DNA from: 40CM-2-70-7 sp035505915 | GTDB lineage: Bacteria > Gemmatimonadota > Gemmatimonadetes > Gemmatimonadales > GWC2-71-9 | DNA length: 59,373 bases | Assembly (NCBI GenBank): GCA_035505915.1 | Contig: DATJQI010000015.1 | Location: 1-59,373, forward strand | Direction: 5' to 3' | Shown here: positions 1 through 7,460 of the stretch, one piece after another | Layout of the letters: every line of letters begins with the position of its first letter | Position numbering within the stretch: position 1 is the stretch's first letter | The notes under the pieces: generated by a model | Databases searched by the model: none | The model's input: only the letters and a program-made list of their open reading frames with translations | Told to the model about the DNA's origin: nothing | Translations under genes and position numbers: made by a program

Positions 1-752
1 CTGCCTTCTTCGAGTCCGTAGTAGAGATAGAGGATCTTGCGTTCGCGGGGAGCCAGGTACTTCTGGAAGATGCGGTCGATGAACTCGCGCATCAGCTTGC
101 CGTCGGTGGTGTCTTCGATCTCGCCGCCTTCGATGCCGGCGAAGCGCTCACCGAGCGTCGCGGCATCCTTGTCGCTCCGGTCCACCGGGGCGTCGAGCGA
201 AAGCTCGGCCGCGGTCATCCGGCGGGCGGTGCGGACGTTGTCGACGGTGTCCTCGAGCGCGGTGGCGATCTCGTCGTCGGTGGGCTCGCGGCCGAGCTCC
301 TGGGACAGGAACGTCTCGGTGCGGCTCATCCGGATGAGCTGGGAGTTCTGATTGAGGGGGATGCGCACGCTGCGAGTCTGCTCGGCCAGGGCCTTGAGGA
401 CGGCCTGACGGACCCACCACACCGCGTACGAAATGAACTTCACGCCCTGATCGGGGTCGAACTTCTTGACCGCTTTCAGGAGCCCCTCGTTCCCGATGGC
501 CACCAGCTCGGAGAGGTCGAGTCCGTGGCCCTGGTACTTCTTCACGTAGGAGATGACGAAGCGCAGGTTCGCCGTCACCAATCGCTCGGCGGCGCGCTCA
601 TCGCCCTTCTGGACGCGGCGCGCGAGGCGACGCTCTTCCTCAGGGTCTTTGATCAAAGGCAGTTTTTGGATGTCCTGCAGGTACTGATCGAAGGCGCCGG
701 ACGGAGTTGAGCGGAAGAACGCCTTTGCCTTGCCTGTGGACGACCGGGCCAT
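1..752 (-). CDS. RNA polymerase sigma-70 factor, primary/RpoD-like, C-terminus cut by window edge
   Basis: Directs RNA polymerase core to promoters. About 250 residues are visible. Region 1.2 starts near residue 20 (DQYLQDIQKLPLI). Region 2 follows, with core-binding and -10-recognition segments (LRFVISYVKKYQGHGLDL, GLLKAVKKFDP, FISYAVWWVRQAVLKAL), then region 3 and the start of region 4 (LAPRERKILYLYYGLEE). The frame then leaves the window. There is no long region 1.1, so it is a short group 1/2 sigma. The ATG at 752 is preceded by GGGAG; an in-frame ATG 15 nt upstream is possible. The gene has its own promoter and an 80-nt leader (see 839-867). Family assignment is certain; housekeeping versus alternative role is inferred. 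Confidence 0.93.
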   Translation of the reverse strand, partial: MARSSTGKAKAFFRSTPSGAFDQYLQDIQKLPLIKDPEEERRLARRVQKGDERAAERLVTANLRFVISYVKKYQGHGLDLSELVAIGNEGLLKAVKKFDPDQGVKFISYAVWWVRQAVLKALAEQTRSVRIPLNQNSQLIRMSRTETFLSQELGREPTDDEIATALEDTVDNVRTARRMTAAELSLDAPVDRSDKDAATLGERFAGIEGGEIEDTTDGKLMREFIDRIFQKYLAPRERKILYLYYGLEEG

Positions 753-1006
753 GCACGGCACTCCCATCAGCGACTGTTGGTTTTTTCGGGGGACGGAGGA
801 GCTTTCCGCCGTCCGGGGGCGCTTCCGGAAACCGCGCCAATATATGAACCATCTTGGAATGGTGCAAATTCCCGCAGTTTTCCACATCTCAAGTTATTGG
901 TATTGAGGTTCACTGCGCGTTTTGTCCACTCTCAACACACTCTGTGGACAAGGCATTACAACGCGCGGGGTCTCCTCGTGTGGAGAGGTGGAAAGGGTGT
1001 GGGAAG
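735..1006. promoter_or_regulatory. Cluster of DnaA-box-like nonamers upstream of the sigma factor gene
   Basis: The 272-bp gap 753-1024 is less GC-rich than its surroundings. It holds TTTTCCACA (878-886), TTGTCCACT (922-930), TGTGGACAA (943-951, the exact reverse complement of TTGTCCACA), TGTGGAGAG (979-987) and TGTGGGAAG (998-1006). TGTGGACGA (735-743) lies just inside the gene. The DnaA-box consensus is TTATCCACA, or TTGTCCACA in high-GC actinobacteria. The 922 and 943 boxes form an inverted repeat with 8-bp arms and a 14-nt spacer. This could be DnaA control of the sigma gene or part of an origin; no dnaA or dnaN is visible. Confidence 0.4.
839..867 (-). promoter_or_regulatory. Sigma-70 type promoter of the sigma factor gene
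   Basis: Read on the minus strand: TTGCAC (862-867), a 17-nt spacer, then TATATT (839-844; five of six bases match TATAAT). The transcript would start near 832, leaving a leader of about 80 nt. That leader holds a short inverted repeat (GGACGG 791-796 with CCGTCC 809-814). Spacing and -10 quality are good; the -35 is weak. Confidence 0.55.
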
Positions 1007-1024
1007 TGGTTGATGGATATGTGA

Positions 1025-2116
1025 TTACTGATTGATCGCCAAGACTTCCCGCACCAGCGCTTCCGGCGCGGGAATGGTCCATCCCGTCGTCACGCCGCCG
1101 TTCATCGCGCCGATCGTGCGCGGCAAAGCGAACCGCAGATCTCCCGCGCGCGCCTTCTTGTCGTTCCGCATTTTCGAAACGAGCTGGTCCACGGAGTTGG
1201 CGGCCGCGCGCACCACCGGCAGCCGGTACGCCGAAAGCAGATCCGTGATCCGGGTCGTGAGGCCCGACTCGGCCAATCCCATCCGCTCGGCGAGACGCGC
1301 TTCGTACGCCATCCCGATCGCGACCGCCTCGCCGTGCAGGAGCGAGTATCCGCTGGCCGACTCCACCGCGTGCCCCACGGTGTGCCCGAAGTTGAGCGCG
1401 GCGCGGATTCCCGCCTCGCGCTCGTCGGCCGAGACGATCCCCGCCTTGATCTCGACCGACCGGGCCACCACCCGCTCGAGCGCCGCGTCCTGCTTCGCGC
1501 TCACCGCGGACTGCTCCCGCTCGAGAAACGCGAAGTAGTCCGCGTCCGCGATGACCCCGTGCTTCACCGCCTCGGAAAGCCCGGCCGCGAGCTGCTGGGC
1601 GGGGAGGGTATCGAGGGTCGCGAGGTCGGCGAGCACCAGCCGCGGCCGGTGGAACGCCCCGACCAGATTCTTTCCCGCCGGCGTATTGACTCCCGTCTTC
1701 CCGCCGATCGACGAGTCGATCATCGCGAGCATCGTGGTCGGGACCTGCACCACCGGAATGCCCCGGAGGTAGGTCGCGGCGACGAAGCCCGCGACGTCTC
1801 CGACCACCCCGCCACCCACCGCGACGATCACGGCGTCGCGCCCCACGTGATGGGCGAGGAGGCGGTCGGTCAAATCGGCCCAGGTGTCGCGGGTCTTCCG
1901 GCCCTCTCCGGCCGGAAACGCCAGAAGGGGCGCGCTCAGATCACTCGCGGCGCGGCGCCCATAAGTGCGCTCCACCTGGTCGTCGGAGATCACCACGTAC
2001 CGGTGCGCCGGCGCGTGCCGGGACACGAGGGTCGGCAGATCGGCGAGGAGTCCGCGGCCGACCAGCACGTCGTACCCGCCCTCGAGTTCCCCGGAGAGCG
2101 CGACGCGAACCGTCAC
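1025..2116 (-). CDS. aroB: 3-dehydroquinate synthase
   Basis: Second step of the shikimate pathway: converts DAHP to 3-dehydroquinate using NAD+ and a divalent metal, in the cytosol. The 363-residue protein has the family length. It shows the nucleotide-binding GGGVVGD (about 101-107), the segment TTMLAMIDSSIGGKTGVN and the metal-site stretches GLSEAVKHG and LNFGHTVGHA. The start is GTG at 2116 or GTG at 2119; both overlap the TGA of the upstream adenosyltransferase, so the pair is translationally coupled. No Shine-Dalgarno sequence is clear. A much longer in-frame extension upstream is only the shadow of the neighbouring gene. Confidence 0.96.
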   Translation of the reverse strand: MTVRVALSGELEGGYDVLVGRGLLADLPTLVSRHAPAHRYVVISDDQVERTYGRRAASDLSAPLLAFPAGEGRKTRDTWADLTDRLLAHHVGRDAVIVAVGGGVVGDVAGFVAATYLRGIPVVQVPTTMLAMIDSSIGGKTGVNTPAGKNLVGAFHRPRLVLADLATLDTLPAQQLAAGLSEAVKHGVIADADYFAFLEREQSAVSAKQDAALERVVARSVEIKAGIVSADEREAGIRAALNFGHTVGHAVESASGYSLLHGEAVAIGMAYEARLAERMGLAESGLTTRITDLLSAYRLPVVRAAANSVDQLVSKMRNDKKARAGDLRFALPRTIGAMNGGVTTGWTIPAPEALVREVLAINQ

Positions 2117-2652
2117 CACTGGATGTCGGAGTGCCCCGCGGCGCGGTTGGCCGCCCGCGCCAGCACGAACAGGAGGTCGGAAAGCCGGTTCAGGTAGACG
2201 AGGACTTCGGCCGGCACGGACTCGGCGCGTGCCAGGGTCACCACCGCCCGCTCGGCGCCGCGGCACGCGGTCCGGGCCACGTGCAGGGCGGCCGCCTTCG
2301 GGCTCCCGCCCGGCAGAATGAAGCGCTCGAGGGGGGAAAGCCCCGCCTCCAGGCGGTCGATCGCCTGTTCCAGGGCCGTCACCCGCGCCGCCGGCAGTGG
2401 GGCGGGAGGCTTCGCCAGCTTGCCGGGGTTGGGCGTGGCGAGGAGGGCGCCGGCGGTGAAGAGGTCCCGCTGGATGCCTTCGAACAGCGGTCCTTCCCAC
2501 CCCGCCGGATCGAGGGAGACCGCGAAGCCGATGGCGGCGTTCGCGGCGTCCACCTCGCCGTAGGCCGCCACCCGGGGGTGGTCCTTGGGCACGCGCCCGC
2601 CCCCGAACAATCCCGTGTCCCCGGCGTCCCCGGTTTTCGTGTAGATCTTCAC
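2113..2652 (-). CDS. Cob(I)alamin adenosyltransferase, PduO type
   Basis: Transfers the adenosyl group of ATP to cob(I)alamin to make coenzyme B12. The 179-residue protein begins MKIYTKTGDAGDTGL, the ATP-binding N-terminal signature of the PduO/MMAB family. Near the end it has LYxNRLSDLLFVLAR-type residues (VYLNRLSDLLFVLARAANR), also diagnostic. The start is GTG at 2652, seven nt after a TAGGTT hexamer. It is the first gene of a two-gene unit with aroB and is divergent from the ferredoxin-NADP reductase. No B12 biosynthesis genes are nearby, so it probably acts on salvaged corrinoid. Confidence 0.94.
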   Translation of the reverse strand: MKIYTKTGDAGDTGLFGGGRVPKDHPRVAAYGEVDAANAAIGFAVSLDPAGWEGPLFEGIQRDLFTAGALLATPNPGKLAKPPAPLPAARVTALEQAIDRLEAGLSPLERFILPGGSPKAAALHVARTACRGAERAVVTLARAESVPAEVLVYLNRLSDLLFVLARAANRAAGHSDIQW

Positions 2653-2659
2653 CGGCCGG

Positions 2660-2726
2660 AACCTATCGCGCCCCGCGGGGCCGCGCGAGGCACGCGCTTG
2701 TTGGGTTCCCGCTCCCCCGTTACCGT
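2660..2726. promoter_or_regulatory. Divergent promoters of the adenosyltransferase and ferredoxin reductase genes
   Basis: Minus strand: TAGGTT (2660-2665) ends 7 nt before the GTG at 2652. Plus strand: TTGTTG (2698-2703), a 17-nt spacer and TACCGT (2721-2726), ending 7 nt before the ATG at 2734. With a start site 6-8 nt after the -10, both transcripts would have essentially no leader. Confidence 0.5.
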
Positions 2727-2733
2727 TGGGCCC

Positions 2734-3753
2734 ATGCAGGACCTGGTCGACATCACCATCATCGGCGCCGGACCCACCGGGCTCTTCGGCGCGTTCTACG
2801 CCGGCATGCGCGGCGCCACCTGCCGCCTGATCGACAACCTCGACCAGGTCGGGGGCCAGCTCGCCGCGCTCTACCCCGAGAAATACATCTTCGACGTCGC
2901 CGGCTTTCCCAAGATCCTGGCCAAGGACCTGGTGAAGGGGTTGGCCGAGCAGGCGGCGCAGTTCCGGGCGCCGATCCATCTGGGGCAGAAGGTGCTGGGT
3001 CTCAAGAAGGAGGATGACGGCCGGCCCCGGTTCGTCATCACCACCGACCAGGATCAGTTCCCCTCCCGGACCGTGCTCATCGCCGGCGGCATCGGCGCCT
3101 TCACGCCCCGGAAGCTTCCGCTCAAGGACGCGGACCAGTGGCTGGAGAAGGGGCTGCACGACCGGGTGCTCGATCCCCAGGTGTTCCGGGGCAAGCGGGT
3201 CCTGATCGTGGGGGGCGGCGACTCGGCGTTCGACTGGACGGTGAACCTGCACGGCGTGGCCAAGTCGATCCTGATGATCCACCGACGGGACGGCTTTCGG
3301 GCCCATCAGGCGACCGTGGACCATGTCCACCGGCTGCACTCGGCGGGTCAGGTGGAGCTGCGCACGTTCTGGGAGCTGAAGGCCATCGCGGGCGGGAGCC
3401 ACATCGAGCGGGTCACGATCGTCAACAACCAGACCAAGGCGGAAGAGACCCTGCCGATGGACTGCGTGCTCCCCCAGCTGGGTTTCATCTCGTCCCTCGG
3501 GGCGATCGCCGAGTGGGGGCTCGAGATCGAGAAGCACGAGATCAAGGTGAGCCAGACGATGTCGACGAACATTCCCGGCATCTACGCCGCCGGCGACATC
3601 GCGACCTATCCGGGGAAGCTCAAGCTCATCGCGACGGGCGTCGCGGAAGCCTCAATCGCCGTGAACCACGCCGTTCATTCGATCAATCCCGCCGCCAAGT
3701 TCGAGCCGGGGCACAGCTCCAACATGGCGATCTTCGGGCAGAAGGACGACTAG
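2734..3753 (+). CDS. Ferredoxin--NADP reductase, thioredoxin-reductase-like type
   Basis: FAD flavoenzyme moving electrons between NADPH and ferredoxin or flavodoxin. The 339-residue protein has the FAD Rossmann motif GAGPTGLFGAFYAGMRG near the N-terminus, VGGQLAALYPEKYIFDVAGFP, and the NADPH motif GGGDSAFDW in the middle. The closing FAD motif is IYAAGDIATYPGKLKLIATG. It lacks the redox CxxC of thioredoxin reductase, which is what separates this YumC/TR-like reductase family. It is a single-gene unit that converges with the PBP4-type gene. Confidence 0.93.
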   Translation: MQDLVDITIIGAGPTGLFGAFYAGMRGATCRLIDNLDQVGGQLAALYPEKYIFDVAGFPKILAKDLVKGLAEQAAQFRAPIHLGQKVLGLKKEDDGRPRFVITTDQDQFPSRTVLIAGGIGAFTPRKLPLKDADQWLEKGLHDRVLDPQVFRGKRVLIVGGGDSAFDWTVNLHGVAKSILMIHRRDGFRAHQATVDHVHRLHSAGQVELRTFWELKAIAGGSHIERVTIVNNQTKAEETLPMDCVLPQLGFISSLGAIAEWGLEIEKHEIKVSQTMSTNIPGIYAAGDIATYPGKLKLIATGVAEASIAVNHAVHSINPAAKFEPGHSSNMAIFGQKDD

Positions 3754-3757
3754 GTGC

Positions 3758-5269
3758 CTATTTCGTTTTCCCGATCTCCACGACGACCGAATCGATCTGG
3801 GCCAGGATCTGGTTTCCCGGCACGTCGTGCGTGTTGGCCTGGATGCTGAAGGTCCAGGTCTTCCCGCCGGGGCGCTCGATGAAGCCCGACAGGGTATTCA
3901 CCCGGTCGATGCTCCCGGTCTTGGCCACCACCTGACTGTCCACGGGCGTCCCCACGAACCGCCGGAGCAGTGAGCCCGGCCGGGCGGCGTGGGGCAGGGC
4001 GGCCAGGAAGGGCGCCCGCTTGGGGTGGCGGTGCATGTAGGCCAGGAGCTGCACGAAGGTGTGGGGCGTGACCAGGTTACCGGCCGACAGGCCCGAGCCG
4101 TCTTCGAGGGAAAAGGCCGTCGAATCGACCCCCACCGAATCGATCAGGAAGCGCCGCTCCACATCGATCCCCGCGTCCCAGGATCCCACGCCCCGGAACT
4201 CCCGCCCCAGGATCTTCAGGAGCATCTCGGCGAACCAATTCTGGCTGGTATTGAGAATCGGGAACAGGATGTCCGGGAGCGGGCGGCCCCGATACTCGAC
4301 CAAAGCCGGCCCGGAGCGGGCGCTCCGGAACGCCATCGAATCGGTGGTGGACGCGGCGCCGCCCTGGACGGAGATCCCCCGCCGTTCGAGTGACGTCTCG
4401 AGGGCCCGAGCGGCGTAGAGGTTGGGATCGGGAAGCGCGAAGCTCTCGATCCACGGCTTCCGGCCGAGGGCCACGGTGCCCTGGGCCCAGATGTCGAGGG
4501 TCCCGGCGGTTCGATAGAACTCGTCTCCGACGGAGGACCCGGAGTCCGCCGGCACCGTCCGGGCCCGGTTCTCGAAGGTGATGAGGCCGACGTCGGGGGA
4601 CCAGGTGACTACCGGCGGGGCGTCCACCGCCGCGCCCGGCGCGATGTGAAAGTCCACGCTGTTGTCGTGGAAGCCGAGTCCCGAGACGGGGGCGGCGTAC
4701 CACCAATTCAGGTCCCAGGCGTTCCACCCCGGCGCGATCAGCGTCGGCTCGAAATACGACCCGTCGCCGATCAGTTTGCCGGTGATCCGCCGCACCCCTT
4801 TCGCCCAGAGCGACTCGGCCATCGCGTTCATCGCCGTGAACGCGGAGTCGCAGGCCCCGGGCGCCAGCGTGTCGAGGCCGAAGCAGCGCTCCGAGAACGT
4901 CGGGTCCCCGCGTCCGTACAAGATCAGATCGCCGGCGAGGACCCCGGCAGTGAGCGTGCCGTCGGTGTAGAGACTGGTGCGCACCCGGTAGTCGGGAGGG
5001 AGCAGGACGGTGGCGGTCGCCGTGACCACGAGCTTGGTGTTGCTCGCCGGCACGCGATACCGATCGGCGTCGCGCTGGTAGCGGACCTTCCCCCGGTCGT
5101 CGATCACGTAGACCCCCCACTGCGCGCGGTCGAAGGGCTGCTGGTCGAGGAGCGTGTTGATGCGCTTCTCGAGGGACCCGCGGAGCGGCGTGGTTCGGGG
5201 GGCCGGCGTTTGAGCGGCGAGCACGGAACCTGCGAGCAACCCGGGGGCGAGGAGGAGAGAGATGCGCAT
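3758..5269 (-). CDS. dacB: D-alanyl-D-alanine carboxypeptidase/endopeptidase, PBP4 family (peptidase S13)
   Basis: Periplasmic low-molecular-weight penicillin-binding protein that trims or cleaves peptidoglycan cross-links. The 503 residues start MRISLLLAPGLLAGSVLAAQ, a signal peptide with a probable cut at A-A|Q. The catalytic triad motifs are SNTK (Ser76, Lys79), SQN within NTSQNWFAE, and KTG within VAKTGSID. DGSGLS, typical of S13 enzymes, is also present. An in-frame ATG 72 nt upstream would put charged sequence before the signal peptide and overlap the promoter, so I use 5269. The gene is divergent from tamA. Confidence 0.94.
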   Translation of the reverse strand: MRISLLLAPGLLAGSVLAAQTPAPRTTPLRGSLEKRINTLLDQQPFDRAQWGVYVIDDRGKVRYQRDADRYRVPASNTKLVVTATATVLLPPDYRVRTSLYTDGTLTAGVLAGDLILYGRGDPTFSERCFGLDTLAPGACDSAFTAMNAMAESLWAKGVRRITGKLIGDGSYFEPTLIAPGWNAWDLNWWYAAPVSGLGFHDNSVDFHIAPGAAVDAPPVVTWSPDVGLITFENRARTVPADSGSSVGDEFYRTAGTLDIWAQGTVALGRKPWIESFALPDPNLYAARALETSLERRGISVQGGAASTTDSMAFRSARSGPALVEYRGRPLPDILFPILNTSQNWFAEMLLKILGREFRGVGSWDAGIDVERRFLIDSVGVDSTAFSLEDGSGLSAGNLVTPHTFVQLLAYMHRHPKRAPFLAALPHAARPGSLLRRFVGTPVDSQVVAKTGSIDRVNTLSGFIERPGGKTWTFSIQANTHDVPGNQILAQIDSVVVEIGKTK

Positions 5270-5288
5270 TGTTCCGGTGTCGAAAAGG

Positions 5289-5341
5289 TTGACAGTGCAA
5301 CGGAAGTTGAGCAACATAGGGAACTTATAAACACCAGTCAA
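5289..5341. promoter_or_regulatory. Overlapping divergent promoters between the PBP4-type gene and tamA
   Basis: Minus strand: TTGACT (5336-5341), a 17-nt spacer, TATGTT (5313-5318); a good match serving the PBP4-type gene with a leader of about 38 nt. Plus strand: a perfect TTGACA (5289-5294), but only a weak -10 (CAACAT, 5312-5317) at 17-nt spacing, serving tamA. The two elements overlap, so their transcription may be mutually exclusive. Confidence 0.5.
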
Positions 5342-5342
5342 C

Positions 5343-7460
5343 TTGCGCTTACGAACGATGGCTCTGCTCGCCGCAGTGTCCCTCGCGGCCCCGGTTGTCC
5401 CCCTCGCCGCTCAGCTCGAGCAGCGGGTGGTCAGGCAGCTGTCGTTCGAGGGGAACCACGCCATCGACGCGTACACGTTGAGCTCGGCGATCGCCACGTC
5501 CAACTCGGCCTGGCTGGCGCGGTCCTGGTGGGTCCGGTGGCTGGGGCTGGGTGACAAGCGGTACCTCGACGAGCTCGAGTTCCGCCGGGATGTCGTGCGT
5601 CTGCTGTTGCTGTACCGCCAGAGCGGCTTCATGCGGGTCCAGATCGACACGGTGGTCCACCGGACCGTGGATGCGGCGTACATCACCTTCCGGATCACCG
5701 AGGGCCCGCCGGTCCGGGTGACCCGGATGACGATCACGGGGGTGGACGGGATCCTCGACACCGCGTCGCTCCGCCAATCCCTGCCGTTGCAGGTGGGCGC
5801 TCCGTTCAACCGCTTCCTCTTCCAGGCCTCCGCCGACACCATCGTGGCCCGGCTGCAGAACCTGGGACGGCCCGCCGCCGAGGTGCTCCGGAACTTCGAT
5901 TCGAACGCCGACTCCCTGACCGCCACCGTCGAGCTGGACGCCGAGCCGGGCGTCCCGGCCCGGATCGGCGGGATCGAGCTCCAGGGCCTGAAGCGCATCG
6001 ACTCCGCCACCGTGCTCCGCGCCATTCCCATCCGGGCGGGGGACATCTTCCGGCAGAATCAGATCTACGAGAGCCAGCGGAACCTCTACAGTCTGGGGCT
6101 CTTCAATTCGGTCAACGTCGCCCTGGCGGACTCGGCCTCCCCGGGCGACTCCGTGGTGAACGTCGCGGTGCGGCTGGCCGAAGGTCCCCGGCATGCGATC
6201 CGGGGCGGCGTGGGATACGGCTCGGTGGACTGCTTCCGGGCGCAGGCGGGGTGGTCGGCGCTGGACTTCTTCGGGGGCGGCCGCTCCCTCAACCTCGATG
6301 CCTCGGTCTCCAAGATCGGCGTGGGATACCCGGCGAACCTCGGGCTCGAAGGGAACGTCTGCCACTACGACGCCGGGGACCCGACGTCGGACACGCTCAA
6401 CTACTCCCTCGCGGCCACGCTCTTCCAGCCCTCGTTCCTCTCGTCCCGCAACACGGCCAACCTGACGATCCTCGGCGAGCGCCGGTCGGAGTACAACGCC
6501 TACGTGCGCCAGGACGTCGGCGCCAACGTCGGCGTGGTCTTCAACGCCCACCGGGACGTGCCGGTTTCGCTGAGTTACGGCTTCTCGGTGGGGCGCACCG
6601 TCGCCCGGCCGATCGTGTACTGCGAGCAGTTCCTGGTGTGCGACGATTCCGACCAGACCTTCCTGGCCAATCCGCGTCGCTTCGCCGCGGTGACGGCCAC
6701 GGCCGCCAAGAACGACGTGAACTCCGTTCTCGACCCGTCGCAGGGAAGCCAGTTCACGGTGACCGTCACGCACGCCTCCCGGGTGGTGGGCTCCGATCCG
6801 TTCTACGAGTTCAACCGTGGCGAGGTCGAGCTGGCCCAGTACGTGCCCCTGGGCCGGAGCGGCGTCTTCGCCTGGCGGGTGCGGGGGGGCGTCATCCTGC
6901 CCCAGCGGATCACGCTCTCCGGGCAGAGCGCCCAGTTCGTTCCCCCGGAACAGCGGTTTTACGCCGGCGGCCCCAACTCGGTCCGGGGCTACGGACGAAA
7001 CGATCTCGGGCCCGTCGGCTACGTGATCACGGACACGAGCGCCGCCACCGGATACCGTCTCCAGGGCGGCGATACCGTCTACAACACCCTCCAGACCGCG
7101 CCGGTCGGCGGGAACGCCGTGTTCGTGGTGAACGCCGAGCTGCGGTTCGCGACCCCCGTCCTCCCGGACCGGATGCGCCTCGCGCTCTTTGCCGACCTGG
7201 GCCAGGTCTGGGAGCGCGGCGACTCCCTGTCCCAGGTCACCGGACTCCGGTTCACCCCGGGCGTGGGCCTGCGCTTCACCACGCCGCTCGGTCCGGTGCG
7301 TCTGGACGCGGCGTACCGGGGGCGGGGCACCGAGGCCGGCGTTCTGTATCTCGCGAGCGGTGACTCGCTCACCGTGTACCGGAAGCACTACCAGCCCCCG
7401 GCACCGTCGTCGTTCTGGAAGCGCTGGACGCTGCAGTTCGCCGTGGGCCAGGCCTTCTGA
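5343..7460 (+). CDS. tamA: Omp85-family outer membrane translocation protein, TamA-like
   Basis: Outer-membrane barrel of the translocation and assembly module. Up to 705 residues: a signal peptide ending PLAAQ, three POTRA-like repeats (about 28-110, 125-205 and 210-280, with beta-strand starts such as VRQLSFEGNHAID, VTRMTITGV and IGGIELQGLKRID), and a C-terminal 16-strand-type barrel. The Omp85 lid-loop motif VRGYG occurs in FYAGGPNSVRGYGRNDLG. The protein ends in phenylalanine, as barrel substrates do. Three POTRAs and the adjoining tamB favour TamA over BamA. TTG at 5343 gives a charged n-region (MRLRT); ATG at 5358 leaves none, so TTG is plausible. Confidence 0.88.
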   Translation: MRLRTMALLAAVSLAAPVVPLAAQLEQRVVRQLSFEGNHAIDAYTLSSAIATSNSAWLARSWWVRWLGLGDKRYLDELEFRRDVVRLLLLYRQSGFMRVQIDTVVHRTVDAAYITFRITEGPPVRVTRMTITGVDGILDTASLRQSLPLQVGAPFNRFLFQASADTIVARLQNLGRPAAEVLRNFDSNADSLTATVELDAEPGVPARIGGIELQGLKRIDSATVLRAIPIRAGDIFRQNQIYESQRNLYSLGLFNSVNVALADSASPGDSVVNVAVRLAEGPRHAIRGGVGYGSVDCFRAQAGWSALDFFGGGRSLNLDASVSKIGVGYPANLGLEGNVCHYDAGDPTSDTLNYSLAATLFQPSFLSSRNTANLTILGERRSEYNAYVRQDVGANVGVVFNAHRDVPVSLSYGFSVGRTVARPIVYCEQFLVCDDSDQTFLANPRRFAAVTATAAKNDVNSVLDPSQGSQFTVTVTHASRVVGSDPFYEFNRGEVELAQYVPLGRSGVFAWRVRGGVILPQRITLSGQSAQFVPPEQRFYAGGPNSVRGYGRNDLGPVGYVITDTSAATGYRLQGGDTVYNTLQTAPVGGNAVFVVNAELRFATPVLPDRMRLALFADLGQVWERGDSLSQVTGLRFTPGVGLRFTTPLGPVRLDAAYRGRGTEAGVLYLASGDSLTVYRKHYQPPAPSSFWKRWTLQFAVGQAF

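Noticed and set aside
779..814. Hairpin plus T-run near the sigma factor gene as an intrinsic terminator
   Set aside because: On the plus strand the T-run precedes the stem, and on the minus strand the stem is followed by A residues. The order is wrong for either direction. It lies in the leader of the sigma gene.
5349..7388. A 679-codon frame antisense to tamA
   Set aside because: No domain, and tamA has signal peptide, POTRA repeats and barrel motif on the other strand.
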